Shown one piece after another: positions 22,980 to 34,114 of a stretch of 64,000 bases of DNA. This DNA is from Muricea muricata (lineage: Eukaryota > Cnidaria > Anthozoa > Malacalcyonacea > Plexauridae). Below the pieces are notes generated by a model, which worked only from the letters and a program-made list of their open reading frames with translations, was not told where the DNA came from and ran no database searches. A program made the translations under genes and the position numbers. The stretch lies in NCBI GenBank assembly GCA_963855995.1, contig OY979716.1, forward strand, positions 25,183,001-25,247,000. Reading direction: 5' to 3'. The stretch's first letter is position 1, and each line of letters opens with the position of its first letter.

Positions 22980-24720
22980 TTTAATCAATTCATGGCAAGA
23001 ATTCTTGCAAACACCGTATGGACAATCTAATGTCCCAGACTGGTTTGACAAGTTACAAGATGTCATTCAAAGTCAAGAGCCAGAAAATGAACTTTCTCAA
23101 GAACAGGAGAGAACTCGGGAAGAGTGGATGGTAATATCAGACCTTCACACTTCATTTGATAACTCACTAGGGCAAACCCCAGAAACAATGCAAAACTGGC
23201 ATTTTAACAGTGCAAATTATTCAGAACAACAAATCCAAGAAATGCCAACTTGGATAAAAAAGAATAAAGAGGAATGCACTATTGATGGGCACTATGAGGT
23301 TGTTGACATCAACGGTTTTAGTGAAATGCAAAAACTTGCCTATGATATTGTCACGTCTCATTTTGATAATACATCATCTGACAGAGAGTCATTATGTCTC
23401 ATTATAAATGGTGTTGCAGGAACTGGTAAAAGTTACCTCATTAATGCAATTCGCAACTTGTTACAAAGCAGATGTACAGTTACTGCTACAACTAGTAAAG
23501 CAGCATATAATATTAGAGGTGTAACTATACATTCTCTATTAAAGTTACCTATAGGGTCAAGGGGTAATAAAGATCTAACAGGACAAAGTTTGTGTAGGTT
23601 ACAAGAGAGTCTTAACAACATTAATTGCATCATTATTGATGAACACTCCATGCTTGGCCAAGTTACTTTTGGTTGGATGGACAAACGTTGTAAACAAGCA
23701 ATAGGTTTCATTGACAAAGTATTTGGAGGCAAATCTTTGATTTTGACTGGTGATCCAGGTCAATTACCACCAGTAGCAGATAAGCCTCTTTACCATGCTA
23801 AACCATCAAATGCTGTTGGTGAACAAGGTTTTCAAGCATATCATATGTTAAACAAAGTTGTCAAACTGACTGTAAATCAACGTGTGCAAGGTATGACACC
23901 TGAACAAGTTCAGTTCACAGATTTATTACTATGACTTCGCAAAGGCGAATCCACAGTTGATGACTGGGAATTACTTCTGACTCGTCAGCCATCTAATGTC
24001 ACTAACTTGTATGAATTTGAAGATTCTACTAGACTCTTCTACAGTAATAAACAAGTTGGTAATTACAACCACGAGCAACTAACAAAACTTGGGCTTCCAA
24101 TTGCTCATATCAATGCTCTACATTCTTCTGCAGTGGCCAAGAAAATATCCTCAGATGACATGTCTGGATTAGAACAAAAAGGTGCTAGAGTCATGTTAAC
24201 CATGCATTTATGGTCATGTGTTGGTCTTTGCAATGGGGCCACTGGAACAGTTGTTGATATAATCTATTAGAATAACTATCAACCACCTGATTTACCTATT
24301 GCAGTAATGGTAGAATTTGAGAACTACAGAGGTCCTGCATTTATTGAAAGCAAACCGTTGTGCAATATGTCCAATTACTGTCTCATCGCAGACAGAAATA
24401 GGCATCCATGAGAGGCAACAGTTACCTCTCAGACTTGCCTGGGCTCTAACAATACACAAGACCCAGGGACTGAGACTTGCAAAAGCATGGATTGATATTG
24501 GCAAATCTGAAAGAACTGCTGCAGTTTCCTATGTTGCTATTAGCTAAGTAAAATCACTTGCATCCTGTGTCATTGAACCAATGACATATGAACGATTATC
24601 ATCCTTGAAGTCATCAGCTGACTTACAATATAGACTTGAAGAAGAAAACAGGCTAGATCAGTTAGCACAGGCTACTATACCTGTGCATTTAGAACAGAAA
24701 ACTGTTGAGTTTCAACAATA
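22980..24720 (+). pseudogene. Helitron Pif1-like helicase, broken
   Basis: This SF1B helicase domain has an intact Walker A, INGVAGTGKSYLINAIR (about 23405), the motif TATTSKAAYNIRGVTIHSLL, Walker B IIIDEHSMLG (about 23630), and LTGDPGQLPPVADKPLY (about 23745). After a stop at 23932-23934 the frame resumes with DDWELLLTRQPSN; after another at about 24268 it shifts, and motif VI appears as LRLAWALTIHKTQGLRLAKA (about 24430). A final segment PMTYERLSSLKSSADLQYRL runs to the end near 24720. Unwinding of the transposon strand is the known role in Helitrons. Confidence 0.87.
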
Positions 24721-27074
24721 GAGGGATTCAATATGTAGATATAATAATTTAATCTATAGCATAATAACTACTTTACTCATTGTTATCACTGCATGGATAG
24801 AAATAATGATTTGAAAGACAAGAAAATAGTAAGTTTTTTTTGTACCCCCACCCCCCCCCTCCATTTCATTTATTTATGTTTCTAATTAAATATTATCAAT
24901 TATTTCTTTGCAATCCAGACTGATTTGAAAGGTGCCATATGATGCAAAACTGCTGGATAAAACATAAAAGATACCAAACTGCTGGATAAAATCAAATGGT
25001 TATTACAGTCATATTATATTCTGGATATGTTACACCACATGTAAAAATAGGATGGGAATTCTCAACAGAAATGTATTCCATTGAAAGAAAAATGCTGATT
25101 TTCAAGATTGTATGGAATATATAGTACATCATATACAATGGATGGAATGTGTTACCATGTATTATTAAATTCCTGTACCTAACGTTGCCTGTTTCAAATC
25201 CACCAAATGGATGGATCTTGGGTTCATCATAATGTATGCAATTGGATGGAATATGCCACGCACAGTATTGTTAAATTACCATACTTATTTTCAAACTACA
25301 ACATGCACATCTGGGATTAATTTGTATGCCAAGATTATATCCGTACATGTACAGTAGCATAACAAGTTATCGATACTACATGCTAACTAGTTAATCGATA
25401 GTACGTACATGCTAAATAGATTTGGAACATCTACATATTGGACAAAAAATCATGCTGTTGACTACCATCATTATTTAAATTACCTGAAAATAGTATTGCA
25501 AGAAAGAAGGTGTGTATCACCTTGAAAGACATATTTTCTCCTTGAAGTCTGGTATGACTTCCATTGACATGTTGAATGGTAGTTTAAAATTATTATTGGC
25601 ACCAAGAATCGATGACAGTGCTCAAATGTAATTCAAAGTGCACTTTATAGTATATAGTAATTAATTTATAGCATATTATAATTTCAAATATTTTAAACAA
25701 AATAAATCCATTCATACAGTGTGTAAAATGATGTTAATAAATTGGTATAGTCAAGGCATAGGTTGTACGGCAGCACTTTCATTGCGATAGTAACTTCTAG
25801 TAATAATTCTAAAGCCACATCACAAGACGCTTATTGTTCTGTCTATTTGTGCATAATTTGCTCGCTTTTGTTGATTTCAATGAAACAGAAGCAAAACTGA
25901 TACGCCTCACCCTTGTACTTGCCGAGCGTGAACTATAAAGATGGAATGACAATAGTTTTTGATCCAAGCTATTCAATGTTATTCCAAGCAGTAATTATTT
26001 TTATACAATAACTACAATGAACACGCAATTTGATTGGTCAATACCCGTGCAGGATGAGACAATCCTGTACGGGAAATTTGAAAGTTGATATTGCTTCGCA
26101 TTTACGAGATTGTTATACGGGTTTAAAATTGCCGACAAAAACTATTTCATCTTCTGCAATCATCAGATAATGAAGGCAAAGTAAAATATTAAAGTATAAA
26201 GTAGAGAAACTAATCGTTCATGTTGTCAAACGTTTATAATGGGTTGTATACTTGTCCCCTTGTTTATTTTTGCTATAAATTTAACTGAAATACGATTTTT
26301 TGCATTCGAATTCATATATTTTTGTTTTTCTTTAAGCTGTAGCGAAGAAAAATACAACCGTTCTAACTAGCATAAAGAAACTAAATTATATTCGGCTACA
26401 AGGGTTCCTAGTACGGGAACTGTACTTTAAATGCTTTTATTTTATTTAGTTTTTTTTTATAAAAAGACAAAATTAAAAATGAAACTTACATATCCTCCAC
26501 TTTTGGCTGACCGTTAACATTAGTTTTTTACAATATCTGCTAGTCCTCGTTTTGATACCAATCTGTGTCTCAATTAAAGTACTCTGAGATTTAGAGAAAA
26601 AGAGAACAAAACAAAAATGTTGTGCGAAATGTTTTAAACTTGTGTTATGTACGTTCCGAGAAAACTACAGTTGACCATTCTTGGAAGAATTGCGTACTTC
26701 ATCAAATGCTTTAAAAATGTCAAGCGTTGTTTCAATGCAGTTATTTTATAAAACAATTACCAAATGGCTTTTCAAACAGCGCAAAGCAAGCCGAAATCTC
26801 GCAACATTACGCAAGCATCAATCACGTTATCCTCCACAAAAAAACCATTCGGTAATCCTTTAGGAAAAGGCACCATGCATATTTCATTATATTATCATGG
26901 TTTCAAACCAATAATAAAAAAACTTGACACCCCCCGTTATTGACGGCTAGATATTTCTCTATGAATTCGGCTAATTTGTTAGCTTTTCTTGGCCAAACAT
27001 CAAACATCAAACATCAAAACATCAAACATGACTACATTCATTCCGGTTTCTTGAGGATGCAAGCAATTGCTCAC
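24721..27074. other. Non-coding stretch
   Basis: No gene recognised. It contains a C-rich run (24846-24861), a repeated CTGCTGGATAAAA phrase (24951 and 24979) and the hairpin at 26044. The 3' terminus of the Helitron probably lies in the first part. Confidence 0.4.
26044..26073. repeat. 12-bp stem hairpin
   Basis: CCCGTGCAGGAT and ATCCTGTACGGG flank a six-base loop, with one G-T-type mismatch. Isolated; function unknown. Confidence 0.5.
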
Positions 27075-27350
27075 CTGGATCTTCTAGGATTAAATTCAAT
27101 AATGCCGCAACAGGAGGATGAAGATCAAGTTCAGTAAGGTCAATTTCAGAACTACAAACATCTGGATAATCTTTCAAGAATCTCTCTTCATCTTCTACAG
27201 AAACATCTATTTCCACGAATTCCTCCAATCTCTTCTTAGGCTTTGCTTCTAGATTATCCATTGATCCCTGGAGCCAAATGTTATATTGTTTTTTGCCTTC
27301 GTTGCGGTTTGAGCTCGTGATGTGACATGTTGTGTCTCGTTGCTTGTTTG
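27075..27350 (-). CDS. Isolated internal exon of an unrecognised gene
   Basis: On the minus strand a strong acceptor (TTTCTTTCTGCAG/CAAAC) and donor (GATCCAG/GTGAGC) bound a 276-bp open exon with symmetric phases 1 and 1. The product is acidic toward its end: LEEFVEIDVSVEDEERFLKD then SSEIDLTELDLHPPVAALLN. No domain is recognised. Flanking exons were not found. It could be a host exon or a transposon gene piece; the intact frame and good splice signals favour a real exon. Confidence 0.45.
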
Positions 27351-27472
27351 CTGCAGAAAGAAATTTTTTTAGATGCAATGGACAATTCCCCTATTCAACA
27401 ATCTTTTGAATTCTGAAAATCAATTAGCACAGATGGAAAGGGCATTCTAAATTTCATACAATTGTCACGTTA

Positions 27473-27648
27473 GGTTGCGAAATATTGTAAAATGTAGCTA
27501 AATTTGGTATACTTTTTGTATTACGAACGGAATAGCGTTACCACTATGTGGAATTGTGGTAACGCTTTTTTCCGCATAATACAAAAGTATACAAAATTCG
27601 CAAATTTTGCATTACTATATTTTCAACAGTTTACAATATTTTGCAACC
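27473..27648. repeat. Fold-back element, about 175 bp
   Basis: GGTTGCGAAATATTGTAAAA at 27473 pairs with the reverse of TTTACAATATTTTGCAACC ending at 27648. Inner arms around TATACTTTTTGTATTA and AATACAAAAGTATA, and GCGTTACCAC with GTGGTAACGC, extend the palindrome to its centre. No coding capacity. Confidence 0.72.
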
Positions 27649-28610
27649 GAACTTAACCATTTCACTAAATTTAGGAAGCTCTTTCCAACTGTGCTAAAAT
27701 TGTTTACGAATTTAAAAGTTTGTCTAATTGAGGAATGGTCCATTACTTCGGGAATAAATTGTTTGTCAGCATTCACACGTAAGTGAGAAGATCTACGCAG
27801 AAACGTACCCAGCCAGATCATTTAGTCTCACTATAGCTACAAATATTTTCTACAAATATTTTTCAAACGTTCGAACGTGAATTATTCTTTTGCGTATTGC
27901 AATAACATAAGCGCGAATAATCCAGCAAATATCTTTATGATATTGGGCCCTTTGTATATTATATGTATACGACGTATAGACAATGTGTAGCCTTTCAAAT
28001 TCAAACTGGCTATATATAACCGCCACATTGTTGTAATTTGATAGCTTTAATACCTCATCAAATTTGATCAATCTGCTACCTGCACTTGATGTACTAGTTA
28101 AAATATATAAGCAGCTAAATTAATTATTCAGCAGGACCGCCGGTTTATATTTTATTGTGATTGCAATTTTTATTTTTTTCTGCCAACCTGGCGACTTCAC
28201 TCCACACTTCCACCAACGTATAAAAATATTACTGTGTTGGATATCAATGGATTGTCTCTGGATACGATGGATTGTGTATGGATGGGCAACGATGCTTTTT
28301 TATGTCAACAAGTGTCGTTCAACAAAGATTTGTCGCAGGAAAATTGCTTTGCGATATGAAGTATCGTTTGCTATCGTCAGATCTACTAACCATGGACTGA
28401 TCTGCTTGGCTCTTCCATCGAAGTTATTTGAAGTAGACTTGAAGTATGTATGGATAGTCCTCCAAATCAAGGGTCTGAACTGGGATTCGAATTGAAATCA
28501 ACATGAGCTAATATCCGATTGTATAATTTTGGGTGATTATTCAACCCTCTCAAGCATGCTACAGTAAATAGCCTACATTCCATCAACAGAAACCAGACAT
28601 GTTTTTACTA

Positions 28611-29060
28611 CAGGGTGTCCCAAAAAAAACCCAAAACTATTGAAAATGGTCTATTGTTAGAATTTCAATGCCTAGCACAAAATTGAACCCACGAGTGGAT
28701 AAACTATTGACATAACCGTCATAATTAATACGACGAGTGCATATTAAAAATACAATCAAATTTTATGCATGGGTTATTTTGGCCTATTCAATTTGGTTTT
28801 TATCAATATTACCTACAGGTATAAGTTGTTTCAGCCGGGAAAATGACGACATAAAACAAACTAACAAGATAGTATTGTTTTCATTTTTTCTAAGCCTGAT
28901 TTGCTTTTAGAGTTTAGAGAAAACATTTACAAATGTAAATTCCCATGAGCAAAACAAACGTACTTTACAAAGATATTTTAATTTTTTAGCAAGTGCTAGA
29001 GCATTCAAATGTTAACAATAGGTGATTTCAATAGTTTTTGGGTTTTTTTGAGACACCCTG
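28611..29060. mobile_element. Mariner/Tc1-like MITE, 450 bp
   Basis: CAGGGTGTCCCAAAAAAAAC at 28611 and, reversed, the end GTTTTTTTGAGACACCCTG at 29060. The inverted repeats continue with CCAAAACTATTGAAA against TTTCAATAGTTTTTGG, roughly 38 bp. TA dinucleotides flank both ends (28609-28610, 29061-29062), as for Tc1/mariner insertions. CAGGGTGTCC is a terminus shared by many mariner-type families. No transposase inside. Confidence 0.85.
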
Positions 29061-29431
29061 TATAATGGAAGTCCACAGCACACTTTGCCTTGGTTGTCGA
29101 CTGACCAATACAGTGTGGGTAAATATATATGTAAACGTCGACCAATAATTTTAAATTTGAACTATATTTCTCTCCCTATAACTGTTAATCGCTATCTGAC
29201 ACCAAACAAGCCATTTAAATCTACTGCAAATTTACATATTGTATAGCAGCACAAAGGTCAAAGTGATGAGGATCAAAGAGAACAATTGTCACGTGACTTT
29301 TTTAGTGCATAGCCACATCAGAAATTGTATAGGATTATATTACAGTTGCGGTTTTGACTAAATTTTGCGAAAATTACCATCATTAGATGGCAAACAATCG
29401 ACGATTCTAAGTAGTTTGTAAACCAGAAATA

Positions 29432-29668
29432 ATGGAGGAAAGTTTGGCTGCTATGGATTCTATTTCTGAACCAACAGAAGCGAATATCGACAAAAGCAAT
29501 GTCACCGAGGAGTGGGAAACTCTCGAAGACGAAGTATACGAGGAAGAAATATCCGAAGAAACGTTGCCGTTCAACTTTCAAATTGCCATAACTGTCCTTG
29601 AAGAGGACGAAGAAGAGATAGAAACTGATTTCGTAGAAGCATTGTTACGAAGCAGTAAATTAATGTAG
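29432..29668 (+). CDS. Short acidic ORF, unknown
   Basis: A 78-codon frame beginning AATAATGGAGG and rich in Glu and Asp (EEWETLEDEVYEEEISEETL). It has no recognised domain, signal peptide or membrane segment. It may be the first exon or N-terminal acidic region of a transposon protein, or a chance frame. No downstream exon identified. Confidence 0.25.
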   Translation: MEESLAAMDSISEPTEANIDKSNVTEEWETLEDEVYEEEISEETLPFNFQIAITVLEEDEEEIETDFVEALLRSSKLM

Positions 29669-30207
29669 TAAAATACTCAAGTTTAGTTCCTCTGGGCAAG
29701 ATGGACAATGCATACGTCATGTAGCAGGAAAGATGATGGGGCATGTTTGTTCTTGCAAGTACATAAAGGGAAGTAAATTGGTATCTTGCACAAACATGTC
29801 AGTTATCTCTTCCGTCAGCGTCACTGTATAAGTAATGATACTTGAACGGGTCAAGGTTCGATAGAAGGACATGCAACTTAAACTTTGTACTTACACGTGC
29901 ACAGGTTTGAGGCCTCCCGTCAATCATTTGTATAGGTATTTCGCGCGGTCAGGTAATTAAAGTGCTACGTCATAAAAAATGTAGTATTGTAAAATTGTAG
30001 GAAAGTAAAAGTCAAACATTGAAGTTGAATTCATATATAGAGAGATATTAAGTTTTACTAAGGAAATCAACGAAATAAGTTAAGTTTTGAATATTTTTTA
30101 AATAATATTGACGGAGCATACGACCGACTGAGACAGTGCGACAACGCCTTAAAACGAACAAAGGAAGAGAGCTGGCAGAGAGTTCAGAAGCCAACAATCT
30201 AGAATTT

Positions 30208-30281
30208 GATTGGCTGAGCCCACATCAGCCCACCATTCTGTTCACATGCACAAAAGCTCCTACGACGGTCAGTATAAAAAG
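30208..30281 (+). promoter_or_regulatory. CCAAT box plus TATA box, putative promoter
   Basis: An inverted CCAAT box (GATTGGCT, 30208-30215) stands about 60 bases before TATAAAAAG (30273-30281). A transcript starting near 30305 would run into the zinc-finger remnant at 30490. An AATAAAG at 30461, before the coding part, suggests this could instead be a long terminal repeat; no second copy was found. Confidence 0.4.
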
Positions 30282-30489
30282 ACCCCCACAGCTGAATCTC
30301 AACAGTAGCTGAAGAGTAGCGAAAGGAAGTGAAAACTCTACTCGAGAAGACAAGACAAACAAGACAAGACTGACCAACAAACTCAGAAGAAGAAGACGAC
30401 CTATTGAACTGTAGAATTAATACCTGTAAAGATCTCCTACCTCGCGTAGATATAGTCTGAATAAAGAATACATAACAGCATTATCAGAG

Positions 30490-31129
30490 ATAGGAGGTCA
30501 AAAGCAGTTTCCTTGTGATAGTTGCGACAAGGTTTGCAAGTCGAAAGGTAGAAAGGTGGCTTGACAAGGCATGTAAATGCAAAACATCGAGATAAAGCGA
30601 ACACTGAGCCAAGTAAAGACATGCCCGCGCTAACAAGGATGGTTTAATCTCTATCGTTGATAAAATAAAACAAAATCTATCAAAGGGAGGTTATTGGAAC
30701 AAATAAATAACGTCGGATTTGGAGAAAATCGACTCAAACGATTCTCTGTTTGACGCTGTACTGGGTGGACTTGTGACACTATGCAAGGACTTGGTGGAAA
30801 TTTTAGAGATTGTTGGGGTTATATTTCGACAATTTGTCACCAACCAAAGATCTACTGAAGAAAATTCCTTGTCATACATTATGCAATGATGCACTTGAAT
30901 CACCATTGCTCAAGTCGTTGTGGGAAAACATTTTGCAGGGATGCAACCATGAGTTGTCTAAACAACTACCAAGCTTTGCCTGGAAAACATTATAAAACTA
31001 TATTTAAAGGTCCACAGCTTTTCATATGCAAAAGATTATATTAGCAAAAAGCAAAAAGTCAAGCAAAAAGCAGCAAAGAGCAAAGGACTGCGGAAAGAAC
31101 TAAAAAGGCAGAGTGATGTCATAAATTGA
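30490..31129 (+). pseudogene. C2H2 zinc-finger protein remnant
   Basis: EIGGQKQFPCDSCDKVCKSK begins one C2H2 finger, and GGLTRHVNAKHRDKANTEPS completes it in another frame. The two are separated by a local duplication of about eight bases at 30541-30556 that breaks the frame. Further fragments read DGLISIVDKIKQNLSK-like text, LESPLLKSLWENILQGCNHE (about 30900) and KVHSFSYAKDYISKKQKVKQ followed by a lysine-rich end at 31129. The single finger followed by the VHSFSYAKD block resembles a zinc-finger gene family I recall as multicopy in cnidarians, probably transposon-linked. Here it is broken in at least three places. Confidence 0.5.
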
Positions 31130-31311
31130 AAATTGCATTTTATAAAAACACTCTGTTAAATCATGTATATATTGTAGATATTGTATGAAAAAGCTAGTGC
31201 CAGAAGGATTAATTGCAAATCACTGAAAAAAAGTGTTTTAATCAAAGCAGTTTCATCAGAGTATTCAGAGAGTGCTTTTATTAACCTTTTATCGGGCATT
31301 GTTGCCATATG

Positions 31312-32795
31312 AACAAGGGGGTAAAACGTTGACCAATCAGTGCGTTTGTTTACATTTTGTGCTTTAAGCCAATCAGGTTGCGTGAAATTCGCAAAACGTA
31401 AACAAAAGGAGCGAGGAAATAGTATCTTACTCTAAGCCTCTTGCAGCATTTAATTTTTAGTTTTTTATTCTAAAACTAAAAAAATATGAGAAAGTGATTA
31501 TTTTTCTACAATTTTGTCGTCGGATTTTTTCAGAATCGATCTACAACGAAAATTATTCGTGGTTGAATTATCACGAATTGACTGTCGTTATTAATGCCGT
31601 TTTTTAATGTACATTAGAATTCGATTTTTTTAAACCTGGAGTGGTACGTAAACATGCGGAAACACGTCACAGCATGACATACCGGTTACTTCTACAGTAA
31701 TGCATCACATGGCCTTTGCCAATGGCTTATTTTTTGCAACAGTTCGTTTACAGTTGTTTCATTTTGTTCGGTTTCTGTTTGTTCAACGTCGTCACTATCA
31801 TGTTATCCTCTTCATCGTCAATATTGTCTTCGTCACTTTGAGAATCTATTTCCAAATTGGTCGATGGCGTGAATACAGCATTATTTGCAGTCGTCCCAAG
31901 ATCTTCAACGCTCGACAACAATGTTTCCTCACAAACAGGGCATCGTGTAATATTTGGCAGAACACATTAAATACGAAATGAGTGGCCACATCCGCGGAAA
32001 ACATTCCAGAGAGGGTTAAGTTTTTCGCAGCTGATCAAGTCGCACTTTCTGAATCAGAGATTATTATATAAAAGTAAGTATTATATTATGATCTGAATAT
32101 TTTGGTACTAGATCCCTTGCTTTTTATGCAATTATGGATTTATTTACAATTAAAACTGGCAAATAATAATCCACAGTAGAATATTAGCTGTAGTCTATTT
32201 TGGAAGTCAAAACATGCACTTGTATATTAAACTGTCAAGGGCAGTGGGGCACTAAAGGGCTCAGTACAAATTTGTAATAGCATGGACTTCTAACTGCTGA
32301 TTGTACAGTATTTATGCTGTCTGGGACTGGACTACATTTAGCTCAACTGGGCCCTCTTCGGTAGTTTGGTCCCTTTGTAATTTTCCCCCTTTGCTCTAAT
32401 AACCCCCAATGTCAGTCACATACATATATATGCACAGGGTCTAAATTCCTCCCAACTGGTTTGCTAAAAACCAAACCCAAAAATTCTGTGAAGAAATTTG
32501 CCCGTTGACCCGTCATCTGCAGTAAGTTAATTCGTGATAATTCAACCACGAATAATTTTCGTTGTAGATCGATTCTGAAAAAATCCGACGACAAAATTGT
32601 AGAAAAATAATCGCTTTCTCATATTTTTTAGTTTTAGAATAAAAAACTAAAAATTAAATGCTGCAGGAGGCTTAGAGTAAGATACTATTTTCTCGCTCCT
32701 TTTGTTTACGTTTTGCGAATTTCACGCAACCTGATTGGCTTAAAGCACAAAATGTAAACAAACGCGCTGATTGGTCAACGTTTTTCCCCCTTGTT
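31312..32795. mobile_element. Mutator-like element with long TIRs and 9-bp target duplication
   Basis: Terminal inverted repeats of about 270 bp start AACAAGGGGGTAAAACG at 31312 and, reversed, AACAAGGGGGAAAAACG at 32795, and run inward to 31583 and 32525 (GGTTGAATTATCACGAATT). The 9-bp sequence TGCCATATG flanks both sides (31303-31311, 32796-32804). Long TIRs with a 9-bp duplication are typical of Mutator-like elements. The insertion lies inside the palindromic end of a piggyBac-like element; deleting it plus one TGCCATATG restores that end. The interior holds a zinc-finger gene piece but no transposase. Confidence 0.8.
31748..32048 (-). pseudogene. RING-like zinc-motif fragment inside the Mutator-like element
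   Basis: After a plausible acceptor (TCTCTGATTCAG/AAAGTG at 32048) the minus strand reads CDLISCEKLNPLWNVFRGCG, then HSFRI-stop-CVLPNITRCPVC, then an acidic tail DSQSDEDNIDDEEDN ending at 31748. The CGH...C...CPVC spacing looks like the second half of a RING or related zinc finger. The stop replaces the residue after HSFRI. It may be part of the element's own accessory protein or a captured host exon; I cannot tell which. Confidence 0.4.
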
Positions 32796-33493
32796 TGCCA
32801 TATGGCAACAAATAAATGATCATCGTAGTGTAGCCCTCTTAATACCTTTGAAGATGTTTTACTTTGCTAACATGAAGTATTGCATGTTATATTTTGTTTC
32901 TTGTCCGCCATTTGGTCGAAATTCGAAGTAAAAAGGCAGGTTTTTGAAGATTAGAGGTGAGTGTTTTATGTTTCGTTACCTTAGCATTATTGCTGAGTAT
33001 TGATATACAATTTTTTCAATGGCTAAAGTTTTTTATCGCATAAATACATGAATTAAGTAGAGTTAAAATATGACTTATCATACCTGTGATTGTTTATGGG
33101 CAGAGTTTGAAAATTTCCTTGCTTTCACAGTTGAAAAGTATTTGTTGCCATATGGCAACAATGCCCGTTTAGGGTTACAAATGTGTGTATTGAAGTAATA
33201 TAATATGTCCTTTGGTTTCTCTTGTGAATACTGTGCTGCATTGAGTCTGATTGAGACATTATATATCCAACTAGTGCTTTTCTTGTTCAGTTGAATTATA
33301 GAAAGGAATTTTCAAGGATTTTTAGTAATTTGTGACTTGGGTTTTGCACACAGTTATTTGTTAGAAGAAGTAAACCATCTTGCATTGGTATATACGTATG
33401 TTATCCATAGTAGTTATCAATCAGCTACATACATATCTGTGCACTGCCAGTGTTTAAAGCTATATACATTTATTACAATTAAGGTATGGTTTA

Positions 33494-33694
33494 ATGTACA
33501 GGCGTTCAAAGGTTCAATACAATGCCGAACAAGCAATATATAGTATTCTGGATCTTGGTTCAGATTCTGAACTGTCAGAGCTTTTTTCTTCTGATGAATA
33601 TCAAGATGAAGAAGTGTATTGTGACAAGTGTAATGTGTGCCTATGTCTAAGCAATACAAGAAACTGCTTTCGAGACTTTCACACCACTATATGA
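33494..33694 (+). pseudogene. piggyBac transposase N-terminus fused in frame to its C-terminal zinc finger
   Basis: The 66-codon frame joins an N-terminal-like part (VQYNAEQAIYSILDLGSDSE, ELFSSDEYQDEEV) to a C-terminal-like Cys-rich part (YCDKCNVCLCLSNTRNCFRD, FHTTI). In piggyBac-derived proteins these lie at opposite ends of a roughly 500-residue protein, the acidic N-terminus and the C-terminal CxxC/CxxxxH zinc finger. The catalytic DDD core is absent, so this is an internal-deletion derivative that happens to stay in frame. It has a start codon and stop, so a small zinc-binding peptide is conceivable. Confidence 0.5.
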
Positions 33695-34081
33695 GGGACA
33701 TAAACAATTACCATACGTTGCATGTTCACCAAGAGAAAGTATGTACAGTAATTTAGTTTCAATATCTTTTACACAAGAATTTCTGCCTTTTAAGTACTTT
33801 AGAGAATCTTAATAAAATATTTAAATATGAGATATTTGTGTGTACTATGACCAACATTGTTTTTTACGATGACTAACAACAAAAATTAGATTTTTAGCAA
33901 TAAAGATTGCAGTAAGGCCGCACCCCCCTGATGCCTTCCAACCAACCGCCCATCCGAAAATGGCCTCAAACACAACACTACTCGAATAAAATTGAATTTC
34001 AGGGTTTCAGGTTGCATATTCAAGAAAAGCTGTGTAAAAGATACTATAGCTGACTATGCATGATTTTCACTAAAAATATAC

Positions 34082-34114
34082 GCCTGAACGGGCACTGTTG
34101 CCATATGGCAACAA
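34082..34114 (+). repeat. piggyBac-type terminus
   Basis: GCCTGAACGGGCACTG followed by TTGCCATATGGCAACAA repeats the terminus seen at 31285 and, inverted, at 33174. Its orientation points rightward, yet no opposite end was found between here and 35 kb. Confidence 0.6.

Larger units (their letters stand above)
19440..24720 (+). mobile_element. Helitron coding region, decayed
   Basis: A plus-strand series of fragments spells the standard order of a large invertebrate Helitron: protease-like domain, basic repeat linker, DUF6570-like domain, HUH Rep nuclease, and Pif1-like helicase. Helitrons move by rolling-circle replication using one Rep-helicase protein. Many stops and frame changes divide it. 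I could not place the terminal TC and CTRR/hairpin ends, so only the coding extent is given. Confidence 0.88.
31285..33174. mobile_element. piggyBac-like non-autonomous element, split by a nested insertion
   Basis: The left end, TTAA (31281-31284) then CCTTTTATCGGGCATTGTTGCCATATG, is matched in reverse complement at the right by TAACCCTAAACGGGCATTGTTGCC ending at 33174 before TTAC, probably a mutated TTAA. TTAA targets and CCC...GGGCA termini suit piggyBac. The terminus contains the palindrome TTGTTGCCATATGGCAACAA. Without the nested 1.5-kb insertion (31312-32795) the element would be about 400 bp. Orientation of a third similar terminus at 34082 is unexplained. Confidence 0.6.

Noticed and set aside
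31700..31981. Plus-strand hydrophobic open frame that could look like a membrane protein
   Set aside because: It is the antisense of the RING-like and acidic minus-strand segment in the Mutator-like element.
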